Part shown: piece by piece, positions 12,390 to 25,345 of the stretch
Layout of the letters: the number at the start of each line of letters is the position of its first letter
Numbering within the stretch: position 1 is the stretch's first letter
NCBI RefSeq assembly: GCF_021018895.1
Contig: NC_079375.1
Location: 7,090,001-7,154,000 of the forward strand
Length of the DNA stretch: 64,000 bases
DNA from: Seriola aureovittata
Taxonomy: Eukaryota > Chordata > Actinopteri > Carangiformes > Carangidae
Direction: 5' to 3'
Notes under the pieces: generated by a model
What the model was told of the DNA's origin: nothing
Seen by the model: only the letters and a program-made list of their open reading frames with translations
Database searches by the model: none
Made by a program: the position numbers and the translations under genes

Positions 12390-13433
12390 TTCCCAAAGCT
12401 CTCAAGATAATAACCTCATTCCTTCATTTCCAAAATACAGACCGATTTGGCCATAATAATTACAGAGGCATTTGTTTTTATAGCAGCCTGAGGGAGGCTG
12501 ATCAAATTTCAAAGCAGTGACCTTCTGACCACAGAGCCTTTAGACCTTTTACCAAAACAAAAACTCCAGACCTCATTTTCCCCCATGTGTTCTGAAAACT
12601 AAAAACTATTCACAAAACGGAAAAACAGAAAAATTTGGTATGTTTTTAGAGACTTTCAGGAGGTTTTTGATTCAACCTGGCACACTGAGCTCAATATACA
12701 TATATTCAACAGGGGCTGGGGATACTGTATGTGCACTGGAAACTAAGTGTGCAGTGAAGCCTGGAAACTACAATAAAAATAACCTCTCAATACTGGACTT
12801 CCTTAGTTTGTCTGTTACTAAGCCCCAAACCCATTTGTTCCTTCTTAAAAAAGTAAATATTTAATAACTGCTCACAAATATTCTCTTTCATTTCTGAGAA
12901 AGGCTCAGTGACGTCCTAAAAGAGCTGTGCGCTGTGGTTTTTAGCAAGTCTTAAAACAGCAGGAAAATAGTGCATTCGCTGGGGACTATTTTCAGCAGCA
13001 GATTAACTCACTTTTGGGGCTCAAGTGGGTATTTCCAGCAGCAAGAAGGTGTACGTGGGATTGACTCAAATGAAGCTACAGTGCCAATGTTCATAGTATT
13101 GAAAGGACATGTCACACAGCTCAACAGTGTGACTCAGTGATGTGTTTTTAGTATTTCTATAACAATGGCGCTCCATGGCGCAGAGGAATAAGGGTTTTTC
13201 ACTGGGTTTGTGGACAGTGAGGAAATTATAGAATATCAGCCATATGTTTTAATGTCATTAAGAGGTGCAGACACAAACTTAAAATATAATTCATGTAATT
13301 CCTCTGTAGTTCTTCTTTTCTGTTGCCTCTTGGTTCATCTGTGTAGCTTCTTTCCTGTTTCAGCTGGATTTAATCAGTTTAAGTATTCACACTTGTGTTG
13401 ATTGGGAAATTGTATCTCTCTATAAATAATGTA

Positions 13434-13453
13434 GTGTGTGTGTGTGTGTGTGT
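13434..13453. repeat. (TG)n short microsatellite
   Basis: About ten TG copies, in AT-rich sequence just before the repeat at 13485. Confidence 0.9.
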
Positions 13454-13484
13454 TCAGCTGGTACATGCTGGGTCCTCCAGTAGC

Positions 13485-13960
13485 TTGAAAAACCTGACCG
13501 ATTTATTTGTCGGCTGATTTTGATATTGGCCTGTCACAGACATATTGGTATCGGTGCATATATTCTCCAATATGCACTGATATGAATACTTTTACTAAGA
13601 AGCAATAATGCAGTGGAAATGCTCAGGTCAAGTTATACAGGCAGCATTTTATGTATATTTGATCCTTTGTTTTCATTCAAGTTAAATATATAAATAGTTA
13701 TTTATTTTTATATTTATTCTATTTAATTCCTAGTGAAGTTTACCGTTTCATTACACTGAAATTTGGACAGTTTGTCATTTTGGACAATAAAGTTTATTGT
13801 TAAACTATAAAATATCCTGCTTTCATTACATATCTTTTTCAGATGATATATATATATATATATATATCAGCCGATATATCGATATCAGAATTTTTTAACT
13901 CCCTAATATCAGTATCGGCATCGGCCCCAAAAATCCAATATCAGTCGTCCTCTATTGTGT
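13485..13960. mobile_element. decayed non-autonomous DNA transposon with CGATAT-type ends
   Basis: The left side has GACCGAT, TCGGCTGAT and ATTGGTATCGGTGCATAT. The right side has CAGCCGATATATCGATATC, TATCGGCATCGGCCCC and CCAATATCAGTC. These are roughly inverted copies of each other and resemble a fish repeat whose ends read CCGATAT/ATCGGCCGATAT. An AT microsatellite (13843-13867) sits inside the right half. There is no transposase, and target duplications were not resolved. Confidence 0.5.
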
Positions 13961-16950
13961 TGTGTGTCGATGTTGTGATTGCAGGAGCTGCTCTGCGTTC
14001 CTTTGGTTTGTCTGGGTTTACATTTAACCATTTAAAACCATGATGTGTTTCTGTGAAGTGGATGCATTTAAGTTCTGCTGTGCTCCGTGGAAAAGATTCA
14101 GCAGTTTAAAATTTACATAAAACACTCCCTGAAAGGAAAAACTACAACTAGAGTCCAATAAAGTTGCACCAGAAGTGTTGCAGAATGTTGCATGTGGAGC
14201 AGAAGCAAATTCAGAAAATGTCAAAACAGGACATTTGTCTTGTACTCAGATGCTTCTTACATATTATTTCACCAGAAGCTAAACTGGGCTGGTAAAAACC
14301 CTGCTGAGTAATCTGCATTATGTGGTCGACCCAGTGCAATGAAGTCTGAGCAAACTAACAGCAAAACCATTCAGCTTGAGAGGAGCAAACCAACTACTTC
14401 ATCCATAAAAACATTAAAAGTATATTGAAGAGAAGAAAAGAAAATAAACCATACAATAGCTAGTGTGCTGTTTGTTCCCTGGAAATGCAACTTGCTAAAT
14501 AAAATCAGAAAATTGAATCTAAACAAAACAAGGAATTCATAACTGTGAACTTGAGGTTGAAAGTGGCCACTTTTTTCAAATGGAGACAAACAGTGGATCT
14601 TGTCTGTAATCAGTGCCACATGAATATTTTACAGAAAAAGCAGCAAAACATTTTGTGTTTTGAATAAAATACTATAATAACGAAATTTCATCAAGGCTTT
14701 GAAAAAGATATTCAAGGATTCACAACACTGCCAGAAAAGCTTCCTTTTCTCACATAGAAAGACAGAGGTGGTGCAGGGCTGGAGGGTGTTATACTGCTTC
14801 TCATGTCACTGCTTATTTTTGATTTGTTTGTCGTATTTATCAATTAAACTGTGATGAGTACATTTAGTTCAGATTCAGAATGCCAGTGATTTGATCAGTT
14901 TGGTTTATTGCTCAGCCCTAGTACAACATACAGTCAATACAGCGTCTATATTTCATATTATATTCACTTTTTAAACGTAACTATATTTCATGTGAGCCAT
15001 TTCCAGTCTCCCGAGAAGATGTGCTTATTCAGCTGTATGATCATTGTGGGGGATGTAGTCTGTGTTCCTGTTCAACTGGATTGCATTACCAGGTGGTCCT
15101 ATTATTTTGTCCACCTCATTCAGATCAACGAAGGCAGGACAAAAGCAGCTCAAACCAGTAAACAGCAAGTTTCTCTCTGGCCTGAAATCGTTCAAAAGAA
15201 GATGAAGCATTTGGTATCAACAGGCGTCTTTTGCTTAAGGGCTAATGTCCTCTTCCTGGTGAATAATTGTCTGGTGCAAAAGTAAACAAAACCAGACTTG
15301 AGGAAAGCAAATCGTCTTTTTCATAATGCAGGTTGTCGAGGTCACCCCCGACGCTTCATATTGCCTCCTGGCAGAATTAAGAAACGCCTCAGCAAGCCTG
15401 TTCTCAACCCCGCGGCTCTGCTCGGGATTTTGTCACTGTTTTGTCCCAGAGGCTCCTCGGCTGGTTGAGGACACAGGAAGACACACGGTGTGTTGTTGTT
15501 CTACGCAGAACTCGCCCACGGGCAAACACACCAACTTGTCTTGTGCCCTATTGTTGTATGAAGTAATCAATTCATAACAAACAATCCTTTGCACCGGGCT
15601 GCATTCTGCCCGCAGAAGAAAATAGCATATGTGGATGAAGAAAGGGAGGCACGGAGGCGTTATAGGCGAGTCTGCTGGCACTCAGATCAATTTTAAAAAC
15701 TGTGCATCTAGTGGAGACAACCCTTCTTCAAAATAACATTGTTTGTTTGCAGTGGTTAGATGGTACTTGTGCAAACCCGGACAATTTACAACAGAAGCTC
15801 TGCTCGAGGGGCAGTTTCTTTGAAGCAGAAGAGAAGAGAGAAGAGGAGATCAAGAGAGAGAGATGGTTGATATAATGTCCACCCTCTTCTAAGAGACGCA
15901 GGAGACGTGGGTTTGGTCTGATGAAACGCTCTCACGAGACTGCGTATAAAGTATCTTGATGGAGGATGGATGTGGTGGAGGGCCGGGGTCACTCCACATA
16001 AAGCACAAGCCGACATGGCTGAAAGAACAAGAGGTACTGCACTGATGCTGCTCTTTAGCACCATCACAATGATCATAATAATAATGATGATATATAAAAT
16101 GGCACCTTCAAAAAGACAACAGAGCAAGAGGTAACCATTAGAAATTCTGAGCAAGCACCAGTTTGCTGATTTGCAAGTCAAAAGATGTCTAGACGTCTGG
16201 ATAAAAGGACCGGCGTGTTATTCAGTGGCATATCCAGGTGAGGTTGCAGATTGGAGTGAACTGAATACCCCTCCCCTCCCTCCTCCCTTTCCAAGCGTGT
16301 ATGAGAGCGTACGGCGGCCCTCAGGTAACATAAAACACACAAAGCCCTGGTTTGTCTGTTCTGGGCTACTGTAGAAACATGGAGGTGCAACATGGTGGGG
16401 TCCGGGGAAGAGGACCTGCTCCCTACGTAGATTAACAGAGGCTTATTCTAAGCTAACGAAAACACAACCATTATTAGTTTCAAGTGATTACACAACATTA
16501 CATGAATGTTTTATATTCCATTTCTGCCAAAAGATCCCCCTGAATCCTACACACTGGTCTGTCTTTTTTTTTTTCTTTACAAATCAATGATACAGATTCA
16601 CAGCAGCTTTTAAATAAATAAAACACACAAATACAGTTCTGTTAGAAAGGGTTAAGATTTAAGGAAATTAATTGTTTGTGACATCATTATTTTCCTAGTT
16701 GCTGGCTGCTTGAAGAAGAGGTCTTTACTGTGAGACTGTAGTCATTAAAATGTTATTCAAACAGCGGTTATATGAAACCTAGATAAATAACCTTTCAGCC
16801 AGATACAGCCCAGTGTTGTGATGTTCTGTGGTTTCACTTTAAAACATCAAACAAACGCTGAGAAGGCAAATCATTAAAAAAAAAAAAAAAAGTAGAGTAT
16901 CAAAAACACAAAAGCTTTCGATAAAGGAACAATTAAGTCTAATATTCGCT
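13961..16950. other. intronic sequence, nothing recognised
   Basis: Includes a purine-rich patch at about 15820-15870 and short GATAAT-like runs near 16070-16095. Open frames of up to 131 codons lack family resemblance and splice context. Confidence 0.4.
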
Positions 16951-16959
16951 CTGAAACTG

Positions 16960-17240
16960 AAACTGAACTGAAGAGAGTCTGAGAGAAATATCTGGCTCTT
17001 TAGCTGCTCCGTGCTCCAGTGTGTTCTCCAGCTGCTCTACAACTTTGTTTGCTGCTTGTTGCTGTGGTGAGTTTATTAGAGGGTTTTTTTTTTTTTTTCC
17101 CCTGAAAACAACTGGCTGCTGCTTCTGATCACAGCGGTGACGGGGAATCAAAAGAGCAAAATTACACGTCTGAAAGTAAAAAAAAAATGAGTTGACAGAT
17201 GCTTTAAAGCTTCATAGTGGAACTTGAGACTGTGGTGTTA
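16960..17240 (-). repeat. dispersed teleost repeat, family A, copy 3
   Basis: It shares ATCTGGCTCTTTAGCTGCTC with the reverse complement of the copy at 600-860. It shares AGATGCTTTAAAGCTTCATA then GTGGAACTTGAGA with the copy at 20625-20940. A T tract (17084-17098) and A tract interrupt it. Confidence 0.5.
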
Positions 17241-17606
17241 ATTGTCAGTGGGTTATTATGCTGGTGTTATGGTTAACATGCCGAAACGCTCCCAAGACCC
17301 GAGGGGAACAGCTGAGTGATAAATCTCTGTGGGTTTGATCCATTGCTAATCTAAAATATATTGATTAGTGCTGCTGTAAGTATAATACTGTTTAAAAGGA
17401 AAAAACAAGAAATTCACCTTCAACTAAATCTGTTCACTTTAAAGGATTATTTCTTTTTTCTTTTTTTTTTGTCTTTATTTTGAGAAACATGGCAGAACAT
17501 GTCGGGAGAGCAAGATACACACATGGTCAAATTAAATGCACACCTTTCTTATAGTGCTGTCCCGGCATGAACACATATACAAAACAAAACAGACAACCAA
17601 TCAAGA

Positions 17607-17609
<3 letters not shown>
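17241..17609. other. intronic sequence with T-rich tract
   Basis: Nothing recognised apart from a TTTCTTTT-type tract near 17450-17475. Confidence 0.4.
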
Positions 17610-17640
<31 letters not shown>

Positions 17641-17652
17641 AACACACACACA
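17610..17652. repeat. (CA)n microsatellite
   Basis: A CA run with one interruption (CCAACA) near 17639-17643. Confidence 0.95.
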
Positions 17653-17924
17653 AGCAAATTAATCTCAGTTTACTCAAATTTAAGTCCTTGCTGGCCACTC
17701 ACAACCACAATACGTACTGATGGGGGGGGCACTTTTACAAATTCATCTAAGGTTCATTCCAATACCTTTTCACAAGGGAGAATTGATAGTAATAGTAGTC
17801 ATTTATCATACCACATTGATAACGTATAGGAGGATAAGAATCAAGCCAAACCTGCAGGATTGAAAGGCGTGCAGCATACAAGATGAAACTTAGCAATTTA
17901 GCCTAGTTTAACTTCTTTTTTTTT

Positions 17925-18180
17925 TGGAAAGATACTTATTTGTTTTTAAACAAAGACATACATGTTCATTACTGAGCTTTAGAGGTGCTGGAAGGCAGAT
18001 GTAGTTACTGTTGAAGAGTGCCAGGCTAGCAGGTTCCCCTTGTTTCCAGGCTAAGCTAAGCTAAGCAGCTGGCAGTGGCTTCAGATTTAGCGTACAGATG
18101 TCAGAGTGGATCCTGTTATCTGTGCTAACTCTTAGAAAGCAAATAAGCATGAAAATATTAAACCATTCTTTTCAGTCCAT
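17925..18180 (+). repeat. dispersed teleost MITE-like repeat, family C
   Basis: The text GAGCTTTAGAGGTGCTGGAA, GCCAGGCTAGCAGGTTCCCC, TTCCAGGCTAAGCTAAGCTA and GTGCTAACTCTTAGAAAGCA occurs in the order of a common fish repeat whose distal end reads AACTATTCCTTTAA. The distal TTAA end is decayed here (AACCATTCTTTT). No coding capacity. Confidence 0.6.
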
Positions 18181-20113
18181 AGTCACGATTTATAAACTGA
18201 CAAGTACAACCATCAGTTTTTAATAGTTTAAATCAACATTCAAGCTGATCAGTGCATGATGGCACCAGGTGCTCCTCTGAACATGCAGAGAAACCGTGAC
18301 ATTCAGGCTGTGATTATAGCAATATTTGCATTTATCTAATATTATTTTATCATTTACTTTTGTCTGACGTAAAGCAGTTCATCACAGTCAAGATGATTTC
18401 CCTGGCAGAGGGAGGATCAACTTATCACAATGGAGCTGAGTTATATTCCACTAAGTGTTTTTGACAGGTGTCGTATCATATTTGTGCAGCTGCAGAGGCA
18501 TTATAAAGCACAGTTCGACTAAACCGGTCGTCAGTGCGGATTTTCTCACACACATGGACAGCTCCCCTGATGTGAATGTCAAGTGCAAATTATTGAACAG
18601 ATTCGGTGGTAGAGGAGTCTCTCACTGATCCTGGGCAGTTCTCCACCACTCCGTTGCCTCTGGCGCTCGGCAGGTAAAGCACAACAAGCTCCAGCTCAGT
18701 CAGACTTAGGGGATTATTTACTTAGACCCCGTTCAGAGTGTCTGACTTCATTTCTCAAACACCCGTCATTTCCCAATGCCTGTAGTATCGCAGCGTCCTA
18801 GCATGTCATTCCCAATCACTCCTGCCTCACTTGTCTCAGGTTTGGGTTGGAGAGACAAAAAAAAAAAGGATTTAACCAAGCTTTTTACGTGTGTTCTCTC
18901 ATTTTTGTCTTTTTTATCCAGCTTTGTTCATGCCCAAACACAATTTATTTTGTTTCATTTTTCAAGTAAACTGTGGCAGTGGGGACTAAAAGAGACTCGG
19001 TAAAAAGCCAGGCAGCGTCGAGCCAGACCTCATGACACCTTTGTCTGCTGTCTTTGAGTAAAAGGCTGTGTTTTTCTGCTTTAACAAAACAAGCAAATTG
19101 CATTCCCTCTGTCCTCAGGCTCTGGATGTTATTTGTCGTCTGCCAAAGCAGCTTCACACTATGCCTTATCTCTTTTTTTATTGGCCATGCAATAACAGCA
19201 TCCTTTCTACAAAGTTGTCCCATTATAATTGTCATAGGTAAACACATTGCCTGTTTTAGACCTCGACTTCTATCAGTCGGCCTCGCCGTGTCTCCACTTC
19301 CTGCTTTGAAATGTTAGTTATCAGGTCAGCAGATCCCACCCACTTTTATTTATTCCAGCAAGCTTTTTTTTTTTTTTTTTTTTTTGCTTCAGGACATTCA
19401 GCTCTCGACCGGGGACGTGGTGTATGTGTGTGAAAGTATGAATGTGTGCTTGTGTTTGTGTGTGAGAGCCTGTATGTCTACTGCTAGAGTGGCAAATGGC
19501 TAATGAATAATGCAGGGTAATAGTGATGTGTTGACAGCTCTGACAGCTGAGAGCTGCCGAGCTGTGTATCAGTGATAATGTGCCATTTCCCGTCTGTGCT
19601 CCTCCACTCCCTTATTTCAACAAATTGCATTTTTTGTAATTTCACCTCCCCACAACCCCAGTGTCCGTGTGTATGTGTGAGTTTGTTGGGCTATACAAAC
19701 TCAAAAGCCAAAATACAATTGTGGCCTTAAACACACATTTTACAGTAATGATGTCTGAGACTCTAAAAAATTAAGTTTAGTCTGCTAATTGGTTTCTAAA
19801 TTAATTTCAGCTTGTGTCTGCAGTGGCATTGTGTGGTCACATTTGAGCGTTTGGAGTGTGTATTTACTTATCCATTGAAGGAATAAGATTGGACAGAAAC
19901 ATGTTGTTTTCTTACTTCTTCTAGTTCTATAGACAGTTAGTGTCATAGCTATGAGGTCATGTTTTCAGTATTTGAGTCTTGAAATGTTTTATTCTGCTGT
20001 TGTGCAGTTTGCATTGTGTGATTGACTATTATATATATGTATTGGATTTTTTTTTTATAAAGTCCACTTGGAAACATACTGTAAACACTACACTTAAATT
20101 ACTTATTATTACC
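18181..20113. other. intronic sequence, nothing recognised
   Basis: Contains a T homopolymer of about 20 bases (19366-19385). Otherwise AT-rich intronic sequence. Confidence 0.4.
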
Positions 20114-20547
20114 TTAAAGGGGCTATATGTAAGTTTTCCTTGCCACCAAATGGGGTTTCTTGACGGGAGTGGGTAGTGGTGATTGTCACTTGACAAGAGC
20201 TTCAAACATTGTTGCATTTTTTTTTACAAGATAAGAGTTTATAATACGTCCTCTGAGCAGCGTGTGTGTTCAGGGCCGATTGGAGGTTACAGTGAGTCAC
20301 TATCCGAAAGATACAAGACAGGCCAGGGCTAGCTGGTTAGCACGCTAACTTCAGTGGAAGAAAAGAGTTGATAGAGACAAGAGTTAACACTGAAGTTGCT
20401 TTCCACCTCTGGAGACAGCTCTTGGTGAGAAAAGAAATAAAGTTTGATGCTGAACTCGCAACATTTCTTCTAGACTGGTAAACAAACAGCTGTTAATTCT
20501 AACATTAGCTATGTAGCAATAACAAAACATATAAATAGCCCCTTTAA
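20114..20547. mobile_element. piggyBac-like MITE with TTAA flanks
   Basis: The left end reads TTAAAGGGGCTATATGTAAG (from 20114); the right end, reverse-complemented, reads TTAAAGGGGCTATTTATATG (ending 20547). The termini are inverted and each abuts TTAA, the target of piggyBac-type transposition. The 434-bp body has no open frame of transposase size, so it is non-autonomous. The interior has GCTAGCTGGTTAGCACGCTA, a word I associate with fish repeats. The two ends are still close, suggesting moderate age. Confidence 0.75.
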
Positions 20548-20624
20548 GTTGATATCATGATGTATTGTTTGATATAGTAAAGTTCTCGGAAAGAGGTGCA
20601 CATTTTCACATCTGGTAGACACAG

Positions 20625-20940
20625 AGCAACATTAGCATTGATTTGAGGTCATGTTTGTGGCCACCAGATGAATCTAAGTTCGGTAGTAACTCTCCTTATT
20701 ACCTGTGTAGTTTTTCCTGAAGGAAATGTCTGGCTCTTTAGCGGCCAAACGTTCCAATGTGGTCATCAGGTACTAACTGTGTCTGTCTGACATTTGGTGC
20801 AAGTGTACAGTGGGTTTTTGGAGGAACACAACATTATGAGAGCAGCAGCCAGAAAACCAAAACAATGAGGTGAAAGATGCTTTAATGCTTCATATAGGAA
20901 CTGGAGTTTAGTGATCATTTTCAATGAGCTATTATAGCTG
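20625..20940 (-). repeat. dispersed teleost repeat, family A, copy 2
   Basis: It contains GAGCAACATTAGCATTGATT, GTGGCCACCAGATGAATCTA, TGTCTGGCTCTTTAGCGGCC and AAGATGCTTTAATGCTTCAT. These correspond, in the same order, to the reverse complement of copy 1 (600-860) and to copy 3 (16960-17240). Confidence 0.55.
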
Positions 20941-22500
20941 CTTTTAAATATGACTAAGCCAAGAAAAAACATATTACAGGAGCTATCCTTTTTTTATTTA
21001 AAAAAAAAAAAGAAAAAGGTATCTGGTCAAAATGATGTGTACTTCTGGTGGAGTGGGGGTTGTTTGGCCGGGTTGGACTTTAAAAATCTTGGCAGCAACA
21101 CTGTATCCAGTAGTTCAATCATGATCCAGCTATTTTAAATGTCTTCAGTGATGGCAGCTACAGTAGGTCAAGTCTTCAGCTACACATGAGCGCATGCCAC
21201 ATTTCACTTGTTAATCAGCAGGAGCATGGAGAAGTTAATTTCTGAATAACTGAAGAAAAACACAGCTGAACTCACAATACATGCTCCACATTCAGAAACT
21301 CAGACTTCGTCAGCTCTGGGAACAAGGACACAGATGTCACGAGTATCACTCACAATGTTTGACTGATCTCTAAAGAATGCAGAGCGGTAGAGGAAAATTT
21401 ACAGGTTCATTTACCCATAGAACAGCTGAACATCTTTGTCGTGTCCAGGTGTCCTTGGACAAGAAGCTGCATCCTCCACCTGCTCAATGTTTGCCGGCAC
21501 AAGTAACCCGTGAATTGTAAAAATGTGGAACCTACAGTATGGTAATGTTTCTCCAGTGTTACAGTGTGACCCCCTTGCATTTAATGATGCATTTGTTTGC
21601 ATAAAATTTTGCAGCAGCTCTGGAATATATTTAAGGAGGCCACTGCAGCGTCCCTTTGTGTGTTTGGTACGGTCTGCTGTTTGTGAACCCAGTGAATACA
21701 ATATTTAGCCAATGGTCTTCATAAGTTTAAGCTTCAATGTTTTTTGTCTGTCTTGGTTTTAAACATTGTGGGACCATGTTTCAATCATCCCATATGACAA
21801 AAACAATGTGTTTTGTAGATCCATAAATATATCAAACCAAATTAAAAGTAATGAAAGGTTAAAAAGCATGTTACTTCCACACTCAGTTTTACTCAGAACC
21901 TGCTGCACACATGACAAATCACAGCTGTTGGCCTTATGAGGTCACTTTAATTAAAGGTCAGAATTTTAAACCCAAATGCAACATTTTGGACACAGCACTG
22001 TAATACAAATCTGTGAGGTCTTTTGCAGTTTGCCTTCAGTAGGCCCCTTTCTTTTTAGCTGCACCACAACAGCAGGACCAGCCCTGTTATCGCGAATGTC
22101 TGTTACTGACTGACTGACTCGCGGACTAACTGAGTGATCATAACTCCACAATTGGTCAGCCAAATGTCATATGACTGAGTTGGAGTCTCCCCATTGGCTG
22201 TTGCGCTTTCAAAATGAATTGGCGCAGAGAGGCAGAGCAGCGGTCTGTTACCAGGACAGACGCTTAATGTTTCAGTCACTATTTCAAACTTGTACCAGTG
22301 TCTGACAACAGACACAGAAAAACATGTAAATGAGCAAACATGTAAAACAGCTTCATTGAGCTGAATTAACATACTATATACACACAGAGAGTAGGAGAGA
22401 AGCAAACAGATAAAGAGCTGAAACCAGCTGACACTGGGCAGAATGCAAATAGGATGTAATGATGTCAGTTGTTGAAACAGACAACTATAGTCTGTAGTTG
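20941..22500. other. intronic sequence, nothing recognised
   Basis: Nothing recognised beyond A runs near 21000-21018 and a GACT-rich stretch near 22105-22120. Short chance open frames only. Confidence 0.4.
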
Positions 22501-22808
22501 AATAGATGGATAGATAGATGGAAAGATAAATGGTAGATTGGGAAATTCTTGTGTTATAGCAGCTGGGTACAAAATAAAAACAACACAACGAATAACAAAA
22601 TAAAACAGAATATACCTCAATATCTATTATAGAAGAATAAACACAACAAATATAGAAATAAATGAAATAGCTCAATAACACTAATAGAAAAATAAGCCCA
22701 ACAAATAGCAGAGTAAAATAAAAAAAACATAATAAAAACAATGAATAACAAAATAAAAATAGAATAAAATAGCTCAATATATATGTTTAAAGAATAAATA
22801 CAACAACT
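22501..22808. repeat. GATA/GATG run followed by A-rich degenerate tandem repeat
   Basis: GATG/GATA units (22501-22521) are followed by A-rich sequence in which AATAACAAAATAAAA recurs at 22591 and 22744 (153 bases apart). GAAATAGCTCAATAA, AAAATAGCTCAATAT and a weaker CCTCAATAT also recur. The A-rich composition leaves a 224-codon minus-strand frame open (22103-22777) that is low-complexity Phe/Leu/Tyr/Ser and not believable as a protein. Confidence 0.6.
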
Positions 22809-24990
22809 ACATCTTCAATGTTGTACATTGACCATACATGGTCCAGCCATATACTACAGGTTCTGGCCTAGTCTTTGTTTCTCCTCTCCCCAGCCAGCTC
22901 TCCACCCCGCTGTCATTCTATCTTTAATAATATCTATCTACATAATTTCTGGTAATCATAATTCATAATTGTATATCATTTGAAAAACTGTCATTAATGG
23001 ACATTTGACAAATGGCAAGAAGTTGTGCTATGTGAGAGAAATGTAAAATAGATTCTCCTCATTGATGAGAATAGCTCACAATGAACAGGCTGGACAAAGA
23101 CTTGAATAGTCTGGGAGATTAACCTCTAGTTATCATTCAAACCTGCATCAATTGTATGCCAGCTTCTTTCACAGCACAACAGTTTGATTGGAGTTTTACT
23201 GTTAATTATTTGTGATTCACAACAAACTAAAAATATGTTTACCACAAAACTGGAAATTAAGTATTCTTAATGAGCTCATTTAGAGCTTATGGAAAGCTTT
23301 GATCAAGTTTTAATCAGTGCCCAGTTCTTTGCTATGTGGTTTCATTTGCCAGCATTGCTCACGTTAATATGAACTGGCTGTACCTGTTTGTAGACTTCTC
23401 CAAGGTGATGGTGAACTGACATTTACTGATCTACAAACTTGTACTGTAGTCGATCAGCCTATGTTTTATATCATCCTCTTGCTTTCCTGTACAAGTAAAT
23501 CATTGAGATTATTCGTAACTGTGGTTTAGGGTCCCCGTGGGGGACAAGGGATGATTAATTGGATGTGAGGACAGAGAAAATATATTTATTCTACACCAAA
23601 TTATGCTTATTCAGATTCTCTCTAACCTTTCCTTTTTTCTGGTGAATTCATGGATTTTACCTCTGAAAATTGTTGACATAAAACAAAAAGAGAAAGTCAC
23701 TTGTTTAACTGGTAACAGCTGGTAGACACATGCAACTGGTGACAAGGGTTTTTCACAAGCCAAAAATGTGGGGTAGTACAGATTTAGATCATTCTGAACC
23801 AGTGTTTGTGTTGATCGCTGTCCAAGGTGCTGAACCTGGAACAGCCTGGGATGAAGGAGCTGTCCATAGTACTTCATACAACGACGGATGCATCACAGCT
23901 AACAGGATTTATTTTAGGAAACTTGACAAAAGTAAATCATGCATGTTGCTATGTTTCTTTTTTGTTTGCTGTTTCTGGGCTCCAGTATTTTCATTTTGGC
24001 CATCTTCTATGGAGAACTTCAGACGCCATGCAATTTATCTTTTTGAAAACAGTATTTTCAAATCCTATTTATAATAATTTATTTAGGTAGTCATCTGTTT
24101 TAAATGATGGATCTATTGATTGTTTAATTAATATTTATGATATATGATTTATTATTGATGGATTAATATATTGATTTATATAAATTATTTTTACAATCCT
24201 TCTTTCTATTGCCTACTTAAATATTAATAAATGAAATACCCAATAATTGAATCAATTTGGCAGTGGATCATTTGTAAAAAAATTTTATTAATTCCTGTTT
24301 TATTGTCCAGTTAGATATCAATACACAGAATCTTTTATATCCATTTACATGACACCTGTTATCCTCCATAATCTCTATGGTGATACTGTGTCACACTGTC
24401 ATATTTTTCCCCACATCATTGTCAGTGTCATGCTGTGCACTCTCTTTAATTTGTAAAAGGTCTAAGGCTCCTTATAGGATTTTGCACTGCTGAGAGGCGG
24501 GGCCCTCAGGGAGTGTGGGGGGCCCCCTTCCTTGCGTGGGCGGGGGGTGTATATTTTATGACCCACTTCAGACGCTGTTACTCTGGATGTGGCAAAACCT
24601 TGATGCATCTCGGCTGTGTGTTGAGTATTTGAAAATGATCAAAGCTTTTTTTTTCTAACTTTGATAGGTCAAATAACTCACACACCGCAGGTCTGATGCT
24701 GATGAAAGAATTATGCATGTTGTTATTGATTGGTCTACGGGGTTCCTGCATCGTTCACAGGAGACGACATGTGCACTGCTGTTGGCTGGTTGCGCTGAGC
24801 TGTTCAGCAACCCAACAAGTGTCTCTCAGATACTGAAGAGTGAATTTTACACAATTCCTCAATGCACACAACCTCTTCAGGTATTCATGCACACAATTAT
24901 AAATGGGTCTTTAAAATTAGGGAAATGACTCGTTAAAACTTACAGTATGACAGACATATGGTTATACATCTGAGGGCTGTCTTGCTGTTC
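22809..24990. other. intronic sequence, nothing recognised
   Basis: Mostly AT-rich, with TTTAT-type words at 24090-24300 and a GC-rich island of poly-G/poly-C (24495-24550). No exon supported. Confidence 0.4.
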
Positions 24991-24999
24991 TACAGAAAC

Positions 25000-25125
25000 A
25001 TTTACATTTACATTTTTGATCCCTTGCTGAGGCTGTTATCCAGAGCAGCGTACAATAAGAACATCTGTTAGAATAATTTAAATTCTTAGATCAACTGCAT
25101 TACAAGCAGCAAGTACAAAGGTCAG
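25000..25125 (+). repeat. fragment of ACATTT-tailed teleost interspersed repeat
   Basis: ACATTTACATTTACATTTTT is followed by TTATCCAGAGCAGCGTACAA and AAGCAGCAAGTACAA. This order matches a very common fish element (ACATTTACATTT...TTATCCAAAGCGACTTACAA). It ends about 110 bp before the penultimate st6galnac3 exon. Confidence 0.55.
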
Positions 25126-25237
25126 AGAAACATTCTGGAAACTCTGTAGATGTTTTTATGTTAATGCAAATCATTGTTAAAGATTTTTATGCAAATGAGT
25201 ATTACAGCTAAATATATGTACATTTTATTATTTGCAG

Positions 25238-25345
25238 GATCCAGTCCGGCTCTTACCTCAGCACCGGCTGGTTCACCCTCATCCTCGCCATGGACATGTG
25301 CAAAGAGATCCATATCTACGGCATGATAAATGACACCTACTGCAA
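25238..25345 (+). CDS. st6galnac3: st6galnac3 penultimate coding exon (sialylmotif S)
   Basis: This 108-bp exon encodes 35 whole residues, starting IQSGSYLSTGWF and ending MINDTYC. It follows a tttgcag acceptor (AG at 25236-25237) and ends at a GTAAGA donor (25346). The first base closes a codon begun upstream, and the last two bases (AA) pair with the G at 28007 to make a Lys codon, so the two exons join in frame. The block SGSYLSTGWF...AMDMC is sialylmotif S of GT29 sialyltransferases, which binds donor and acceptor and carries the conserved Cys that pairs with motif L. MINDTYC, including an N-D-T glycosylation sequon, points to ST6GALNAC3; paralogs 4, 5 and 6 differ there. The family is a Golgi type II membrane enzyme that adds sialic acid alpha-2,6 to the GalNAc of NeuAc-alpha-2,3-Gal-beta-1,3-GalNAc, favouring glycolipid (GM1b to GD1alpha). 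Assignment was made by eye from remembered family sequence. Confidence 0.93.

Noticed and set aside
22103..22777. 224-codon minus-strand open frame rich in Phe, Leu and Tyr
   Set aside because: It is the translation of the complement of an A-rich degenerate repeat; low complexity and no start or domain support.
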